From assembly GCA_002699585.1 (NCBI GenBank), contig PABP01000021.1, positions 610,875-674,874 on the forward strand: a stretch of DNA of 64,000 nt, given 5' to 3'. Under the pieces are notes generated by a model that was given only the letters and a program-made list of their open reading frames with translations, was not told the DNA's origin and did no database searches. Below are positions 1 through 7,445 of this stretch, one piece after another. The stretch is from Anaerolineaceae bacterium. Its GTDB lineage: Bacteria > Chloroflexota > Anaerolineae > Aggregatilineales > Phototrophicaceae. Each line of letters opens with the position of its first letter. Positions within the stretch are counted from its first letter, which is position 1. The position numbers and the translations under genes were made by a program.

Positions 1-653
1 CGCGCATGGACGATTGCCTCTGGTTCGACCACGGCTTCGGCTTCTTCAATGGTATGCGTCGACATGCGCTCGATAATCTGGCGTTCCTCGCTTCGATTCG
101 GGTAATCGACGACGATCTTCAGCATGAAACGGTCGAGCTGCGCCTCTGGCAGGGCATACGTGCCTTCCTGCTCAATCGGATTTTGCGTGGCTAACACCAG
201 ATAGGGGTCTTTGAGTGCGAATGTCTCTTCGCCCAGTGTAACCTGGCGTTCTTCCATTGCTTCCAGTAGGGCAGACTGCACCTTCGCCGGGGCGCGATTG
301 ATTTCGTCTGCCAGCACGATATTGCTGAAAATGGGTCCAGGCCGCGGGACAAAAGTATGATTGCCAGGATTATATATCTGGGTGCCGATGATGTCGGATG
401 GCAGCAAATCCGGTGTAAACTGAATGCGCTTAAAATCTGCATTGAGGGATGATGCCAGCGTGCGAACAGCCAGCGTCTTGGCTAAGCCCGGAACACCTTC
501 AATCAGGGCATGGCCATCGGCCAGCAACGCCACCAGCATATGCCGAACCAGATCATCCTGGCCGACAATGATGCGCTGCATCTGCCTCAGAATATCTTTT
601 AGAAAGGCAGATTCATCTTGGATGCGTTTGTTGAGTGCTTGTACGGATGCCAT
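1..653 (-). CDS. MoxR-family AAA+ ATPase, 5' part only
   Basis: The gene starts with ATG at 653 and stays open to the window edge, so about 217 N-terminal residues are visible and the 3' end is missing. A Walker A motif (GVPGLAKT, residues 53-60), a Walker B motif (VLADEI, 113-118) and the sensor region ATQNPIEQEGTY with LPEAQLDRF are the signature of MoxR ATPases. These proteins usually work with a VWA-domain partner as chaperone-like remodelling machines that mature enzymes or envelope complexes. The partner would be expected downstream, outside the window. It is the first of three MoxR-like genes here and is most similar by eye to the one at 19866-20861. Confidence 0.9.
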   Translation of the reverse strand, partial: MASVQALNKRIQDESAFLKDILRQMQRIIVGQDDLVRHMLVALLADGHALIEGVPGLAKTLAVRTLASSLNADFKRIQFTPDLLPSDIIGTQIYNPGNHTFVPRPGPIFSNIVLADEINRAPAKVQSALLEAMEERQVTLGEETFALKDPYLVLATQNPIEQEGTYALPEAQLDRFMLKIVVDYPNRSEERQIIERMSTHTIEEAEAVVEPEAIVHA

Positions 654-728
654 AGTTGTACTCAAACGTCTTCTACAAATTCAGTCTACAGCCAGACGGG
701 CATCAGGACAATTGAAACTGGCGATATT

Positions 729-1319
729 TTACGTTTCCGTAGCATGATCCAGATGCGGGACGCGATGGCAGGTCCGACAGCGCGCTTCATAACTTTCCTG
801 CGCACCGACCATGATAATGGGATCTTCGTAATGGGCAGGCTTGTTATTGACCAAACGTTGTGTCCTGCTGGCTAGATCACCACATACTACGCAGATTGCA
901 TGTAGCTTGGTGACTTCCTCTGCGACGGCCAGCAGTTGTGGCATGGCACCAAACGGCTCACCACGGAAATCCATATCCAGCCCAGCCGCGATGACGCGAA
1001 TCCCGCGTTCAGCTAGGCGGTCAATAACTTCGATAATGCCTAGCTCAAAAAATTGAATTTCATCAATGGCGACAACGGTCGTCTTTTCTTCAAGATGGTC
1101 CATGATGGCTTCTGGTTCAGCGACAGGCACGGCTTCAATGTTCTGGCCATCGTGGCTTTTGACCACTTGAATGCCATAGCGATCATCAATCTGGGGCTTG
1201 AATACCTGGATATCTTGCTTGGCAATCACAGCACGCCGAACGCGCCGAATCAGTTCTTCCGTTTTTCCAGAAAACATACTGCCGCAAATAATCTCAAAGC
1301 GGCCCGCATGATGCTTCAT
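729..1319 (-). CDS. tdk: Thymidine kinase (type II)
   Basis: This cytosolic enzyme phosphorylates thymidine to dTMP with ATP in nucleoside salvage. The 196-residue protein has the P-loop GSMFSGKT (residues 13-20), the AIDEIQFFE Walker B/catalytic segment, and a C-terminal lasso with zinc cysteines C143, C146, C181 and C184. Length matches type II kinases. An in-frame upstream start at 1364 exists, but ATG 1319 is preferred because AAAGG lies about 8 nt ahead of it and the family begins at this point. It is a separate unit from the L31 gene upstream, with a terminator between them and a candidate promoter at about 1394. Confidence 0.95.
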   Translation of the reverse strand: MKHHAGRFEIICGSMFSGKTEELIRRVRRAVIAKQDIQVFKPQIDDRYGIQVVKSHDGQNIEAVPVAEPEAIMDHLEEKTTVVAIDEIQFFELGIIEVIDRLAERGIRVIAAGLDMDFRGEPFGAMPQLLAVAEEVTKLHAICVVCGDLASRTQRLVNNKPAHYEDPIIMVGAQESYEARCRTCHRVPHLDHATET

Positions 1320-1393
1320 CGTGGCGCCTTTCTGATGACGTGCAAAGACGAATGTCAAGCACAATGAGGATAATGAGTTTGAGTTCGTGCGAA

Positions 1394-1430
1394 ATTATAG
1401 CGAAAAGTAAAGCAACATGGATGGTTGCTT
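1394..1430 (-). promoter_or_regulatory. Candidate tdk promoter with upstream inverted repeat
   Basis: On the minus strand a perfect TATAAT (1394-1399) lies about 75 nt ahead of the tdk start. No good -35 hexamer is seen. The place where it should be is occupied by a perfect inverted repeat, AAGCAAC-N7-GTTGCTT (1410-1430). This could be an operator or an activator site replacing the -35; that is inference. Confidence 0.4.
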
Positions 1431-1436
1431 CAATAA

Positions 1437-1468
1437 AACAGATGTGCCAAGTCCTTGGCACATCTGTT
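1437..1468 (-). terminator. Rho-independent terminator of the L21-L27-L31 operon
   Basis: A perfect 14-bp stem (1437-1450 with 1455-1468) closes a 4-nt loop and is followed on the minus strand by TTTTATTG. It lies 24 nt after the stop codon of the L31 gene. Confidence 0.85.
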
Positions 1469-1492
1469 AACTAGCGGATCGTGTAGTACGAT

Positions 1493-1978
1493 CTATTCGG
1501 CTTCGCCTTCAGCCTCGTCGGCCGTTGGTAATTCATAGCCCCGATTGCGCAGGCTCTTCTTGATGTCACTGAGTGCCTGACGACCAATGCCTGAGAGGCT
1601 CAACAAGGCTTCTTCACCTTCTTCAGCCAGCTTATCAAGGATATGCTGAACGATGGTGATGCCATTTTCTTCAAGGATGTTCAGGTGGCGCTTACCCAGT
1701 CCCAGTTCTTTCAAGGGCAGGTCGGGTGGCGTCAATGCCTGGGCTGCGGCTTCACGTTCGGCCTGCATTTCATCGCGCAAACGCAGACGCTTCATGAAGG
1801 TATCAACACGGCCTTCGGTATCAACGATACGCTGCTGGCCAGTGTAGAAGGGGTGGCAGTTGGAGCAAATTTCAGTCTGCATGGTTTCAACTGTTGCCCC
1901 AGTGCGCCATTCTGTGCCGCAGGACATACAAGTCACAACAGCATCAGAGAACCACTGTGGGTGAATTTCTTTCTTCAT
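1493..1978 (-). CDS. rpmE: Ribosomal protein L31 fused to an RNA polymerase alpha-CTD-like domain
   Basis: Residues 1-68 are a zinc-type bL31 with the MKKEIHP start and cysteines C17, C20, C38 and C41, ending in a GRVD..MKR block. Canonical L31 stops near residue 70, but this protein has 161 residues. After a charged linker (69-85), residues 86-151 read like the alpha-subunit C-terminal domain of RNA polymerase, including LGLGKRHLNIL and LSGIGRQALSDIKKSL (two helix-hairpin-helix halves). By eye, R97, N100 and G132 align with E. coli alpha R265, N268 and G296, which are DNA-contact residues, while K298 and S299 are not kept. An acidic tail ends the protein. It is the last gene of the rplU-rpmA-rpmE run. 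The L31 part is certain; the function of the tail is not known. Confidence 0.93.
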   Translation of the reverse strand: MKKEIHPQWFSDAVVTCMSCGTEWRTGATVETMQTEICSNCHPFYTGQQRIVDTEGRVDTFMKRLRLRDEMQAEREAAAQALTPPDLPLKELGLGKRHLNILEENGITIVQHILDKLAEEGEEALLSLSGIGRQALSDIKKSLRNRGYELPTADEAEGEAE

Positions 1979-1998
1979 TTTGTCTCCTCACAACACGG

Positions 1999-2018
1999 CT
2001 CTGCTCACATTAGCAGAG
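1999..2018 (-). other. Small hairpin between the L27 and L31 genes
   Basis: CTCTGC-N8-GCAGAG forms a 6-bp stem in the 78-nt gap ahead of the L31 ribosome binding site. No U-run follows, so it is unlikely to be a terminator. It may be an mRNA processing or stability element. Confidence 0.3.
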
Positions 2019-2056
2019 TGGCGTGATGCACATTTGGATGATAAAGCGACAGAATG

Positions 2057-2329
2057 CTACTGTTGCGGTAGCTCTGCGACAACGCTAATTTGTTTTTGGC
2101 CACTGCGATTGCGCATACGCTCGAAGATGACATAGCCTTCCGTCGTTGCGAAGATCGTGTGGTCTTTGCCGATACTCACATTCTCACCGGGGTGGAATTT
2201 CGTACCGCGCTGGCGAACGATGATATTGCCAGGAATGACATACTCACCGCCGAATTTCTTGATACCAAGTCGCTTCGAATTACTATCGCGACCATTGCGG
2301 GTTGAACCGCCACCTTTTTTGTGGGCCAT
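2057..2329 (-). CDS. rpmA: 50S ribosomal protein L27
   Basis: This is bL27, which sits at the peptidyl transferase centre with its N-terminal tail near the tRNA CCA ends. The 90-residue protein begins [20 protein letters not shown] and contains the GNIIVRQRG and KFHPGENV blocks typical of the family. There is no long N-terminal extension of the cleaved Firmicutes type. It lies 32 nt after the L21 gene and 78 nt before the L31 gene, in the common L21-L27 order. Confidence 0.97.
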   Translation of the reverse strand: MAHKKGGGSTRNGRDSNSKRLGIKKFGGEYVIPGNIIVRQRGTKFHPGENVSIGKDHTIFATTEGYVIFERMRNRSGQKQISVVAELPQQ

Positions 2330-2361
2330 GAGGGCCGCCTTTCTGCTTTAACAGGACGATG

Positions 2362-2673
2362 CTAGTTTGAAATTTCACCGATGCGCAAGCGAGTGTGATA
2401 CTGGCGATGCCCACGCTTTACACGGTAATTGGTACGTTGACGGTACTTAAACACGATAACCTTCTCGCCACGGAACTGTTCTTCGACAGTTGCAGTGACG
2501 CTAGCACCATCCACAGTGGGGGTGCCAATGACTGAGTTCTCACCATCGCCAATCATCAAGACCTCATCAAATGTAATGGTCTCGCCGACTTCCTGGGGCA
2601 GACGTTCAACGTCAATGACAGCACCCGCTTCAGCGCGATATTGGCGTCCAGCAATTTTTACAATAGCATACAT
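2362..2673 (-). CDS. rplU: 50S ribosomal protein L21
   Basis: This is bL21, an early 23S rRNA-binding protein. The 103-residue protein starts MYAIVKIAGRQYRAEAG and ends with the basic segment YRVKRGHRQYHT, followed by TRLRIGEI. It is the first gene of an operon with L27 and L31. A strong promoter at 2829-2857 and a structured leader of about 150 nt precede it, which suggests control at the leader. Confidence 0.97.
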   Translation of the reverse strand: MYAIVKIAGRQYRAEAGAVIDVERLPQEVGETITFDEVLMIGDGENSVIGTPTVDGASVTATVEEQFRGEKVIVFKYRQRTNYRVKRGHRQYHTRLRIGEISN

Positions 2674-2799
2674 AACGTTTGGGCTCCAACCTTCACTTAA
2701 TCTCCGCTGTCGAGTACCTCAAAGGGGTCAACAAACGAGGAAAATTGGTGATTTTGAATTTTCAGCGTGCATCACAGTCGTGATAGTCGCTAGACGAAC

Positions 2800-2825
2800 A
2801 AAAAGCCCCGCTTGTGCGAAGCTTT
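2800..2825 (-). promoter_or_regulatory. Hairpin with U-run at the 5' end of the rplU leader
   Basis: A 9-10-bp stem (2802-2811 with 2816-2825, two G-U pairs) with a 4-nt loop is followed on the minus strand by TTTTT, so it has the shape of an intrinsic terminator. It lies directly downstream of the predicted transcription start (about 2822) of the rplU promoter, so it would fold at the very 5' end of the leader. It may be an attenuator, or a 5' protective hairpin. The rest of the leader (2674-2799) shows no other structure recognised here. Confidence 0.5.
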
Positions 2826-2828
2826 GGT

Positions 2829-2857
2829 ATTATACGGGCCGGACAATCTTGCGTCAA
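2829..2857 (-). promoter_or_regulatory. Promoter of the L21-L27-L31 operon
   Basis: Minus strand: -35 TTGACG (2852-2857), a 17-nt spacer, and -10 TATAAT (2829-2834). This is one of the best sigma-70-type promoters in the window and fits a highly expressed ribosomal operon. Predicted start is near 2822, giving a leader of about 150 nt. Confidence 0.75.
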
Positions 2858-2940
2858 CGCTGATTTGTCTGCCGAAGTGACGGTCAGGCTGATCTCGATG
2901 AGCCGATTGATTATGTCCTATGCTCTCTGGCAGATTTCTC

Positions 2941-2946
2941 TATAAT
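2941..2946 (+). promoter_or_regulatory. Candidate -10 element for the cupin gene
   Basis: TATAAT lies 46 nt ahead of the cupin start. No convincing -35 was found, so the assignment is weak. Confidence 0.3.
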
Positions 2947-2991
2947 CTGTATAGTAGTATTCCTATTCGTTAGCATATCGGATTTGGTCAT

Positions 2992-3381
2992 ATGTCATTT
3001 GTGACGAAACATGTTGCCGAAGAATGCGATGTTATTGCCCCGGATGGCTCAGAGATCCGGTTGCTCCCAATACTCAGTGCAGGTAGCATGGTGCATGTCA
3101 CGCTGCGACCAAATCAGGTTTCACTGGCCATCACACATAAAACTGTGGAAGAAATCTGGTATGTACTGTCGGGTAAAGGGGAAATGTGGCGCAAGGATGG
3201 TGATAATGAAACTATCACGACGCTGGAACCGGGTTGCTCATTGACGATTCCACTCGGCACCCATTTCCAATTCAGGAACTTACTCAGCGAGCCTCTACAA
3301 CTCATCCTGGTCACTATGCCACCCTGGCCAGGTAACGACGAAGCTATTTCTGTACCAGGACGTTGGCCCACTGAAGATTAG
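2992..3381 (+). CDS. Small single-domain cupin protein
   Basis: The 129-residue protein has the cupin beta-barrel pattern. The segment HKTVEEIWYVLSGKGEMW matches the first cupin motif (here with one histidine and two glutamates), and IPLGTHFQFRNL with PLQLILV matches the second. Such stand-alone cupins bind a metal and act as isomerases, dioxygenases or sugar/small-ligand binders, so no substrate can be named. It is a single gene between the divergent rplU promoter and the end of queA. The ATG at 2992 has only a weak ribosome binding site. Confidence 0.8.
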   Translation: MSFVTKHVAEECDVIAPDGSEIRLLPILSAGSMVHVTLRPNQVSLAITHKTVEEIWYVLSGKGEMWRKDGDNETITTLEPGCSLTIPLGTHFQFRNLLSEPLQLILVTMPPWPGNDEAISVPGRWPTED

Positions 3382-3410
3382 GACCTCAGCAGGCCACCTC
3401 AAACTTTGTG

Positions 3411-4475
3411 CTAGCTAATGAACATCGCATCGCCAAAGGAAAAGAAACGATAATGCTCTTGCTTGGCCGTTTCATAGGCATGAAGCACATTGTCTTTCCC
3501 TGCAAACGCGCTAATCATCATGAGTAGCGTAGACTTCGGCAAATGGAAGTTAGTAATCATGGCATCGACCACGCGCCATTTATAGCTGGGATAGATAAAC
3601 AACCGCGTATCCTGCTCAAACGCGATCACAGGTCGCCAGGGGCACATATTTTCTGAAGCTGCCGGGTTTGCTGGATCACCCCCCGCACTTAAGATGCCCG
3701 CTGTTTCTAACGTCCGCGCTGATGTCGTGCCAACAGCGATGATGCGTCCCCCTGCCAGCTTGGCGTCATTGATAATCTTCGCATTAGTCGCATCTAGCGT
3801 CGCGTATTCACTGTGAATCACATGCTCCGTGATGTCATCGACCTTTACCGGTTGGAAGGTATCCAGCCCAATATGCAGCGTGCAGTACGCCATCTGGACA
3901 CCCTTATCGCGCAGGGCAATCAACAGATCAGGTGTGAAGTGCAGCCCTGCTGTGGGTGCCGCCGCTGAGCCTTCGATCCGACTGTATATAGTCTGGTAGC
4001 GTTCAGAATCTTCAAGTGTCTCGTGGATATAGGGAGGCAGGGGGATTTGCCCATTGGAATAGACCAGGTCATCAATCGCCTGATCAAATTGCAGGATACG
4101 CTGCGGGCCTTCACGCTCTGTGATGACGGTTGCTGTAATGCCATCTTCAAAATCAAGTACACGGCCTTCAGTGACGCCCTTACCCCCTACGATGACCAGC
4201 CATTTCAGACTACCCAGGTCACGCAACAGCAAAACTTCTACCTTGCCGCCTGTGTCCTGTTTAGTCGCATAAAGCCGACCAGGGATCACGCGGGTATTGT
4301 TCATAACCAGCACATCACCTGGGTACAGCATGTCCAAAATGTCAGAAAAAGCATGGTGGTCCACAGCACCCGTTTCTCGGTCAAGGGTCATCAACTTTGA
4401 GCTATCGCGTGGTTCGACAGGGTGTTGTGCGATGTAGGATTCCGGCAGATCGTAGTCAAATTCTTGGAGTTTCAA
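3411..4475 (-). CDS. queA: S-adenosylmethionine:tRNA ribosyltransferase-isomerase
   Basis: QueA transfers and isomerises the ribosyl group of SAM onto 7-aminomethyl-deazaguanine in tRNA, giving epoxyqueuosine. The FDYDLPESYIAQHP start, MNNTRVIPGRL, the AAPTAGLHF block and the C-terminal HLPKSTLLMMISAFAG segment are hallmarks. The chosen start is TTG at 4475, one base after the ruvB stop codon, with GAGG upstream inside ruvB. This gives 354 residues, the usual length; a longer reading into ruvB adds residues unlike the family. Tight coupling to ruvB is a common bacterial arrangement. No other queuosine gene lies in the window. Confidence 0.96.
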   Translation of the reverse strand: MKLQEFDYDLPESYIAQHPVEPRDSSKLMTLDRETGAVDHHAFSDILDMLYPGDVLVMNNTRVIPGRLYATKQDTGGKVEVLLLRDLGSLKWLVIVGGKGVTEGRVLDFEDGITATVITEREGPQRILQFDQAIDDLVYSNGQIPLPPYIHETLEDSERYQTIYSRIEGSAAAPTAGLHFTPDLLIALRDKGVQMAYCTLHIGLDTFQPVKVDDITEHVIHSEYATLDATNAKIINDAKLAGGRIIAVGTTSARTLETAGILSAGGDPANPAASENMCPWRPVIAFEQDTRLFIYPSYKWRVVDAMITNFHLPKSTLLMMISAFAGKDNVLHAYETAKQEHYRFFSFGDAMFIS

Positions 4476-4476
4476 T

Positions 4477-5511
4477 TTAGAACAACCTCGGTTGATTATC
4501 CCCGCTTTCATCGTCATCCAGCGGGATATTTAGATGGTTATATGCATGTTTCGTGGCGGTACGTCCGCGTGGCGTGCGGTCGATAAAGCCGAGTTGGATG
4601 AGATACGGTTCGTAAACATCCATAATCGTCGAGCTATCTTCACTGATAGCCGCTGCGATTGTTTCCAGCCCAACAGGCCCACCACTGAACTTTTCAATGA
4701 TCGTGCGCAAAATACGCCGATCAATTTCATCAAGGCCCAACTCGTCAATATGCATCAGCGCCAGGGCCTCTTGTGTAACTTCCTCAGTGATGATGCCATC
4801 CGCCCGTGTTTGGGCATAGTCACGGACTCTTCGCAGTAGCCGCAAACCAATTCGCGGTGTGCCCCTGGACCGTCGGGCAATCTCGGTAGCGCCATCTGGG
4901 TCGATTTCGATTTTTAACAATCCTGCTGCCCGGACCACTATGTCTTCCATTGCCTCCTGGCTATAAAAATCCAGCCGGAAGCGTGCGCCGAAGCGATCCC
5001 GTAATGGGCCTGCCAGCAACGCCAAGCGTGTTGTCGCCCCAATCACCGTAAAACGTGGCAGGTTCAGGCGGACTGTTTTCGCTGCCGGGCCTTTGCCAAT
5101 CACAATATCCAGCACGAAATCTTCCATCGCCGGATACAAGATTTCTTCGACAGCTTTACCCAGGCGGTGTACTTCATCAATAAAGAGAATGTCACCCTTT
5201 TTAAGATGCGTCAGAATAGCAGCCAGATCGCCCGCTCGCTCGATAGAAGGTCCGGCAGTAATCCGAATGTTTGCTTGCATCTCATTCGAGATGACATGAG
5301 CCAGCGAGGTCTTACCAAGTCCAGGCGGCCCATAAAAGAGTAGATGGTCAATCGGCTCATTGCGCATGCGCGCGGCATCAATGATGATCGAGAGATTTTC
5401 CCGCACGCGGTCCTGTCCGATCATTTCGCTGAGGTCTTTGGGTCGCAAAGCGATGTTGCGGCGGTCGTCGCGCTGCACTTGACCACCCATCATGCGTCCA
5501 TCTTCGGACAT
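4477..5511 (-). CDS. ruvB: Holliday junction branch migration helicase RuvB
   Basis: RuvB is the hexameric AAA+ motor that drives branch migration with RuvA in recombinational repair. The 344-residue protein has [12 protein letters not shown] near the start, Walker A GPPGLGKT (residues 61-68), Walker [10 protein letters not shown], and the C-terminal winged-helix segment with TPRGRTAT near its end. ATG 5511 is preferred over an in-frame GTG nine bases upstream because GGAG lies 7 nt ahead of it. It is followed directly by queA. ruvA and ruvC are not in the window. Confidence 0.97.
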   Translation of the reverse strand: MSEDGRMMGGQVQRDDRRNIALRPKDLSEMIGQDRVRENLSIIIDAARMRNEPIDHLLFYGPPGLGKTSLAHVISNEMQANIRITAGPSIERAGDLAAILTHLKKGDILFIDEVHRLGKAVEEILYPAMEDFVLDIVIGKGPAAKTVRLNLPRFTVIGATTRLALLAGPLRDRFGARFRLDFYSQEAMEDIVVRAAGLLKIEIDPDGATEIARRSRGTPRIGLRLLRRVRDYAQTRADGIITEEVTQEALALMHIDELGLDEIDRRILRTIIEKFSGGPVGLETIAAAISEDSSTIMDVYEPYLIQLGFIDRTPRGRTATKHAYNHLNIPLDDDESGDNQPRLF

Positions 5512-5639
5512 GCACGGCACTCCATATTTTTCGGTGTATTTGTTCTAGCATTGTAGCGGATAGACTGTACGGCGCAAAGCCAGGATGTCACTGTTCAGAT
5601 AGCGATGGTTACTCTTTCCATACGATCTCATTCAGTCCT

Positions 5640-5668
5640 TTGACAACCGACGATCAGCGACTTACACT
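5640..5668 (+). promoter_or_regulatory. Promoter of upp
   Basis: Plus strand: perfect -35 TTGACA (5640-5645), 17-nt spacer, -10 TACACT (5663-5668). The predicted start near 5675 leaves a leader of about 23 nt, too short for the PyrR-type attenuator found ahead of some pyrimidine genes. Confidence 0.65.
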
Positions 5669-5697
5669 TGAGCCGCTATCTGCCAGAAGGGACAATC

Positions 5698-6321
5698 ATG
5701 AAACAGCTTTTTGAATCCCAGCATCCACTCGTCAAGCACAAGCTGACGGCCCTCCGTGACAAGAATACCGATCATCGCACATTCCGCGAACTCGTCCGGG
5801 AACTGTCCTTACTCTTATGCTACGAAGCCACCCTCGATATGGAAACCACTCAAAAACCAGTCGAGACACCCATGGGGGAGACTGTCGGCACGACCGCTAA
5901 AGAAACGATAGGGCTTGTCCCGATCATGCGTGCAGGCATCGGCATGACCGATGGCATCATGCAACTCTTGCCGAATGTGCAAGTCTGGCATATCGGCCTG
6001 TACCGCGACGAAGAGACCTTGCGGCCCGTATCCTACTACAATAAGCTGCCTAAAGAGCCTACTGTGCAAATCTGCCTCATTCTCGACCCGATGCTAGCCA
6101 CAGGTGGTTCAGCGATTGCAACGGCTAACATTATTAAAGAGTGGGGCGTATCACGAATTAAGTATGTTGGTCTTCTAGCCGCGCCGGAAGGCGTCGAAGC
6201 CTTATCAACGGCCCACCCGGATATTCCCATCCACGTTGCCCATCTGGACGAGCGCTTGAATGAGATCGGCTTCATTGTCCCAGGCCTGGGCGATGCTGGT
6301 GATCGCATGTTTGGCACCTAG
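5698..6321 (+). CDS. upp: Uracil phosphoribosyltransferase
   Basis: This cytosolic salvage enzyme makes UMP from uracil and PRPP. The 207-residue protein has the family start (HPLVKHKLTALRD), the IMRAGIGM segment, the PRPP loop LDPMLATGGSA (residues 129-139) and a C-terminal uracil-binding GLGDAGDRMFGT. ATG 5698 is chosen because AGAAGGGA precedes it and the family begins here. The next gene starts 14 nt after its stop, so the two are probably cotranscribed. Confidence 0.97.
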   Translation: MKQLFESQHPLVKHKLTALRDKNTDHRTFRELVRELSLLLCYEATLDMETTQKPVETPMGETVGTTAKETIGLVPIMRAGIGMTDGIMQLLPNVQVWHIGLYRDEETLRPVSYYNKLPKEPTVQICLILDPMLATGGSAIATANIIKEWGVSRIKYVGLLAAPEGVEALSTAHPDIPIHVAHLDERLNEIGFIVPGLGDAGDRMFGT

Positions 6322-6335
6322 GAACTCATCCACGA

Positions 6336-7445
6336 ATGACTCTCTTAGAAATTGGTGCCTTTGCGACCGTTTTTTTACTATCGCTGATCATCAGCGTAGC
6401 CGTGATGCCTTTGGCGATTCACCTCAGTCATAAATGGGGTATCGTTAGCCAACCCGGTGGCCGCCGCCATGAAACGACACCTGTACCGAAGCTCGGTGGT
6501 CTGGCCATTTTCTTAGGCTTTACGGTTGCCGTCATTGCGGCGCAGTTCTTACCTGTGGAGCGTTTTGATTCCCTGGAGATCATACGCCTATTGGGTCTGC
6601 TGCTTGGTGGGGCAATGATCTTCTTAGTCGGCCTATTGGATGATCTCTATGAATTGAGTTACTTCTGGTTGTTCCTGGGCCAGATCGTCGCATCAGCGAT
6701 TGCCATTGCCTTCCAGGTCATCATTGAATATTTCAATAACCCTCTGACAGGCAGCCAGACCGAAGCATGGCCCTATCTGGTGACGGTTGCATTAACGATG
6801 TTCTGGCTCGTCCTCATGATGAACACAGTCAATTTCCTGGATGGACTTGATGGTCTGACGTCAGGCATCGCCATCATCGCCGGGTTGCTATTATTCATCA
6901 ACAGCGCCTTCCGACTTGTTCCCGCCCAGACCAGCGTGAGCCTGCTGCCACTGGCGATGGTTGGGGCCTGCCTCGGCTTCTTGATATTCAATTTCTATCC
7001 ATCACGGGTATATCTAGGCGGGTCTGCGGTTTACCTGGGCTATCTGATTGGGGCACTCAGCATTATCGGCGGCGCCAAAATGGCGACTATTTTGCTCGTC
7101 ATGGGCTTGCCCCTCATGGACTTGACGTGGCAGGCTTTTAGCCGCTTAGCACGTGGGCGTAATCCATTTCAAGGAGATCGCGGCCATTTGCATTTCCGTC
7201 TGCTGGATAGCAAACGTATGAGTCACCGCCAGATTGTCCTCAGCTATTATGCTTTCTGCGCCTTCTTCGGTGGCCTGACGCTCGTATTGGAAAGCCAGCT
7301 CTACAAGTTCATCGCCTTTGGCGTCATGCTGGTGCTGATTTCCATCGGTTTCTATATTGTTGCCCGCTGGCGCGGCAATCAAAATGGCTCATCGGGAACA
7401 GCATCGTCCTCGTCGACTTCGTCTTCTTCATCGTCTATTTCATAA
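6336..7445 (+). CDS. Undecaprenyl-phosphate sugar-1-phosphate transferase (WecA/TagO type)
   Basis: The 369-residue polytopic membrane protein has about ten hydrophobic segments. Its MraY/WecA family motifs are GLLDDLYELSY, NTVNFLDGLDGLTSG (catalytic aspartates) and the HLHFRLLD loop. It should load a HexNAc-1-phosphate or similar sugar onto undecaprenyl phosphate, the first step in making a surface glycan. Glycan genes at 51.7-59.7 kb could use its product. It follows upp by 14 nt. Its last 20 or so residues are almost pure serine and are encoded opposite the acidic tail of the convergent gene (overlap 7379-7445), so the tail is probably a by-product of the overlap. Confidence 0.9.
   Translation: MTLLEIGAFATVFLLSLIISVAVMPLAIHLSHKWGIVSQPGGRRHETTPVPKLGGLAIFLGFTVAVIAAQFLPVERFDSLEIIRLLGLLLGGAMIFLVGLLDDLYELSYFWLFLGQIVASAIAIAFQVIIEYFNNPLTGSQTEAWPYLVTVALTMFWLVLMMNTVNFLDGLDGLTSGIAIIAGLLLFINSAFRLVPAQTSVSLLPLAMVGACLGFLIFNFYPSRVYLGGSAVYLGYLIGALSIIGGAKMATILLVMGLPLMDLTWQAFSRLARGRNPFQGDRGHLHFRLLDSKRMSHRQIVLSYYAFCAFFGGLTLVLESQLYKFIAFGVMLVLISIGFYIVARWRGNQNGSSGTASSSSTSSSSSSIS

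Noticed and set aside
4476..4517. Longer queA reading starting inside ruvB
   Set aside because: The added residues do not match QueA; a TTG one base after the ruvB stop gives the normal N-terminus.
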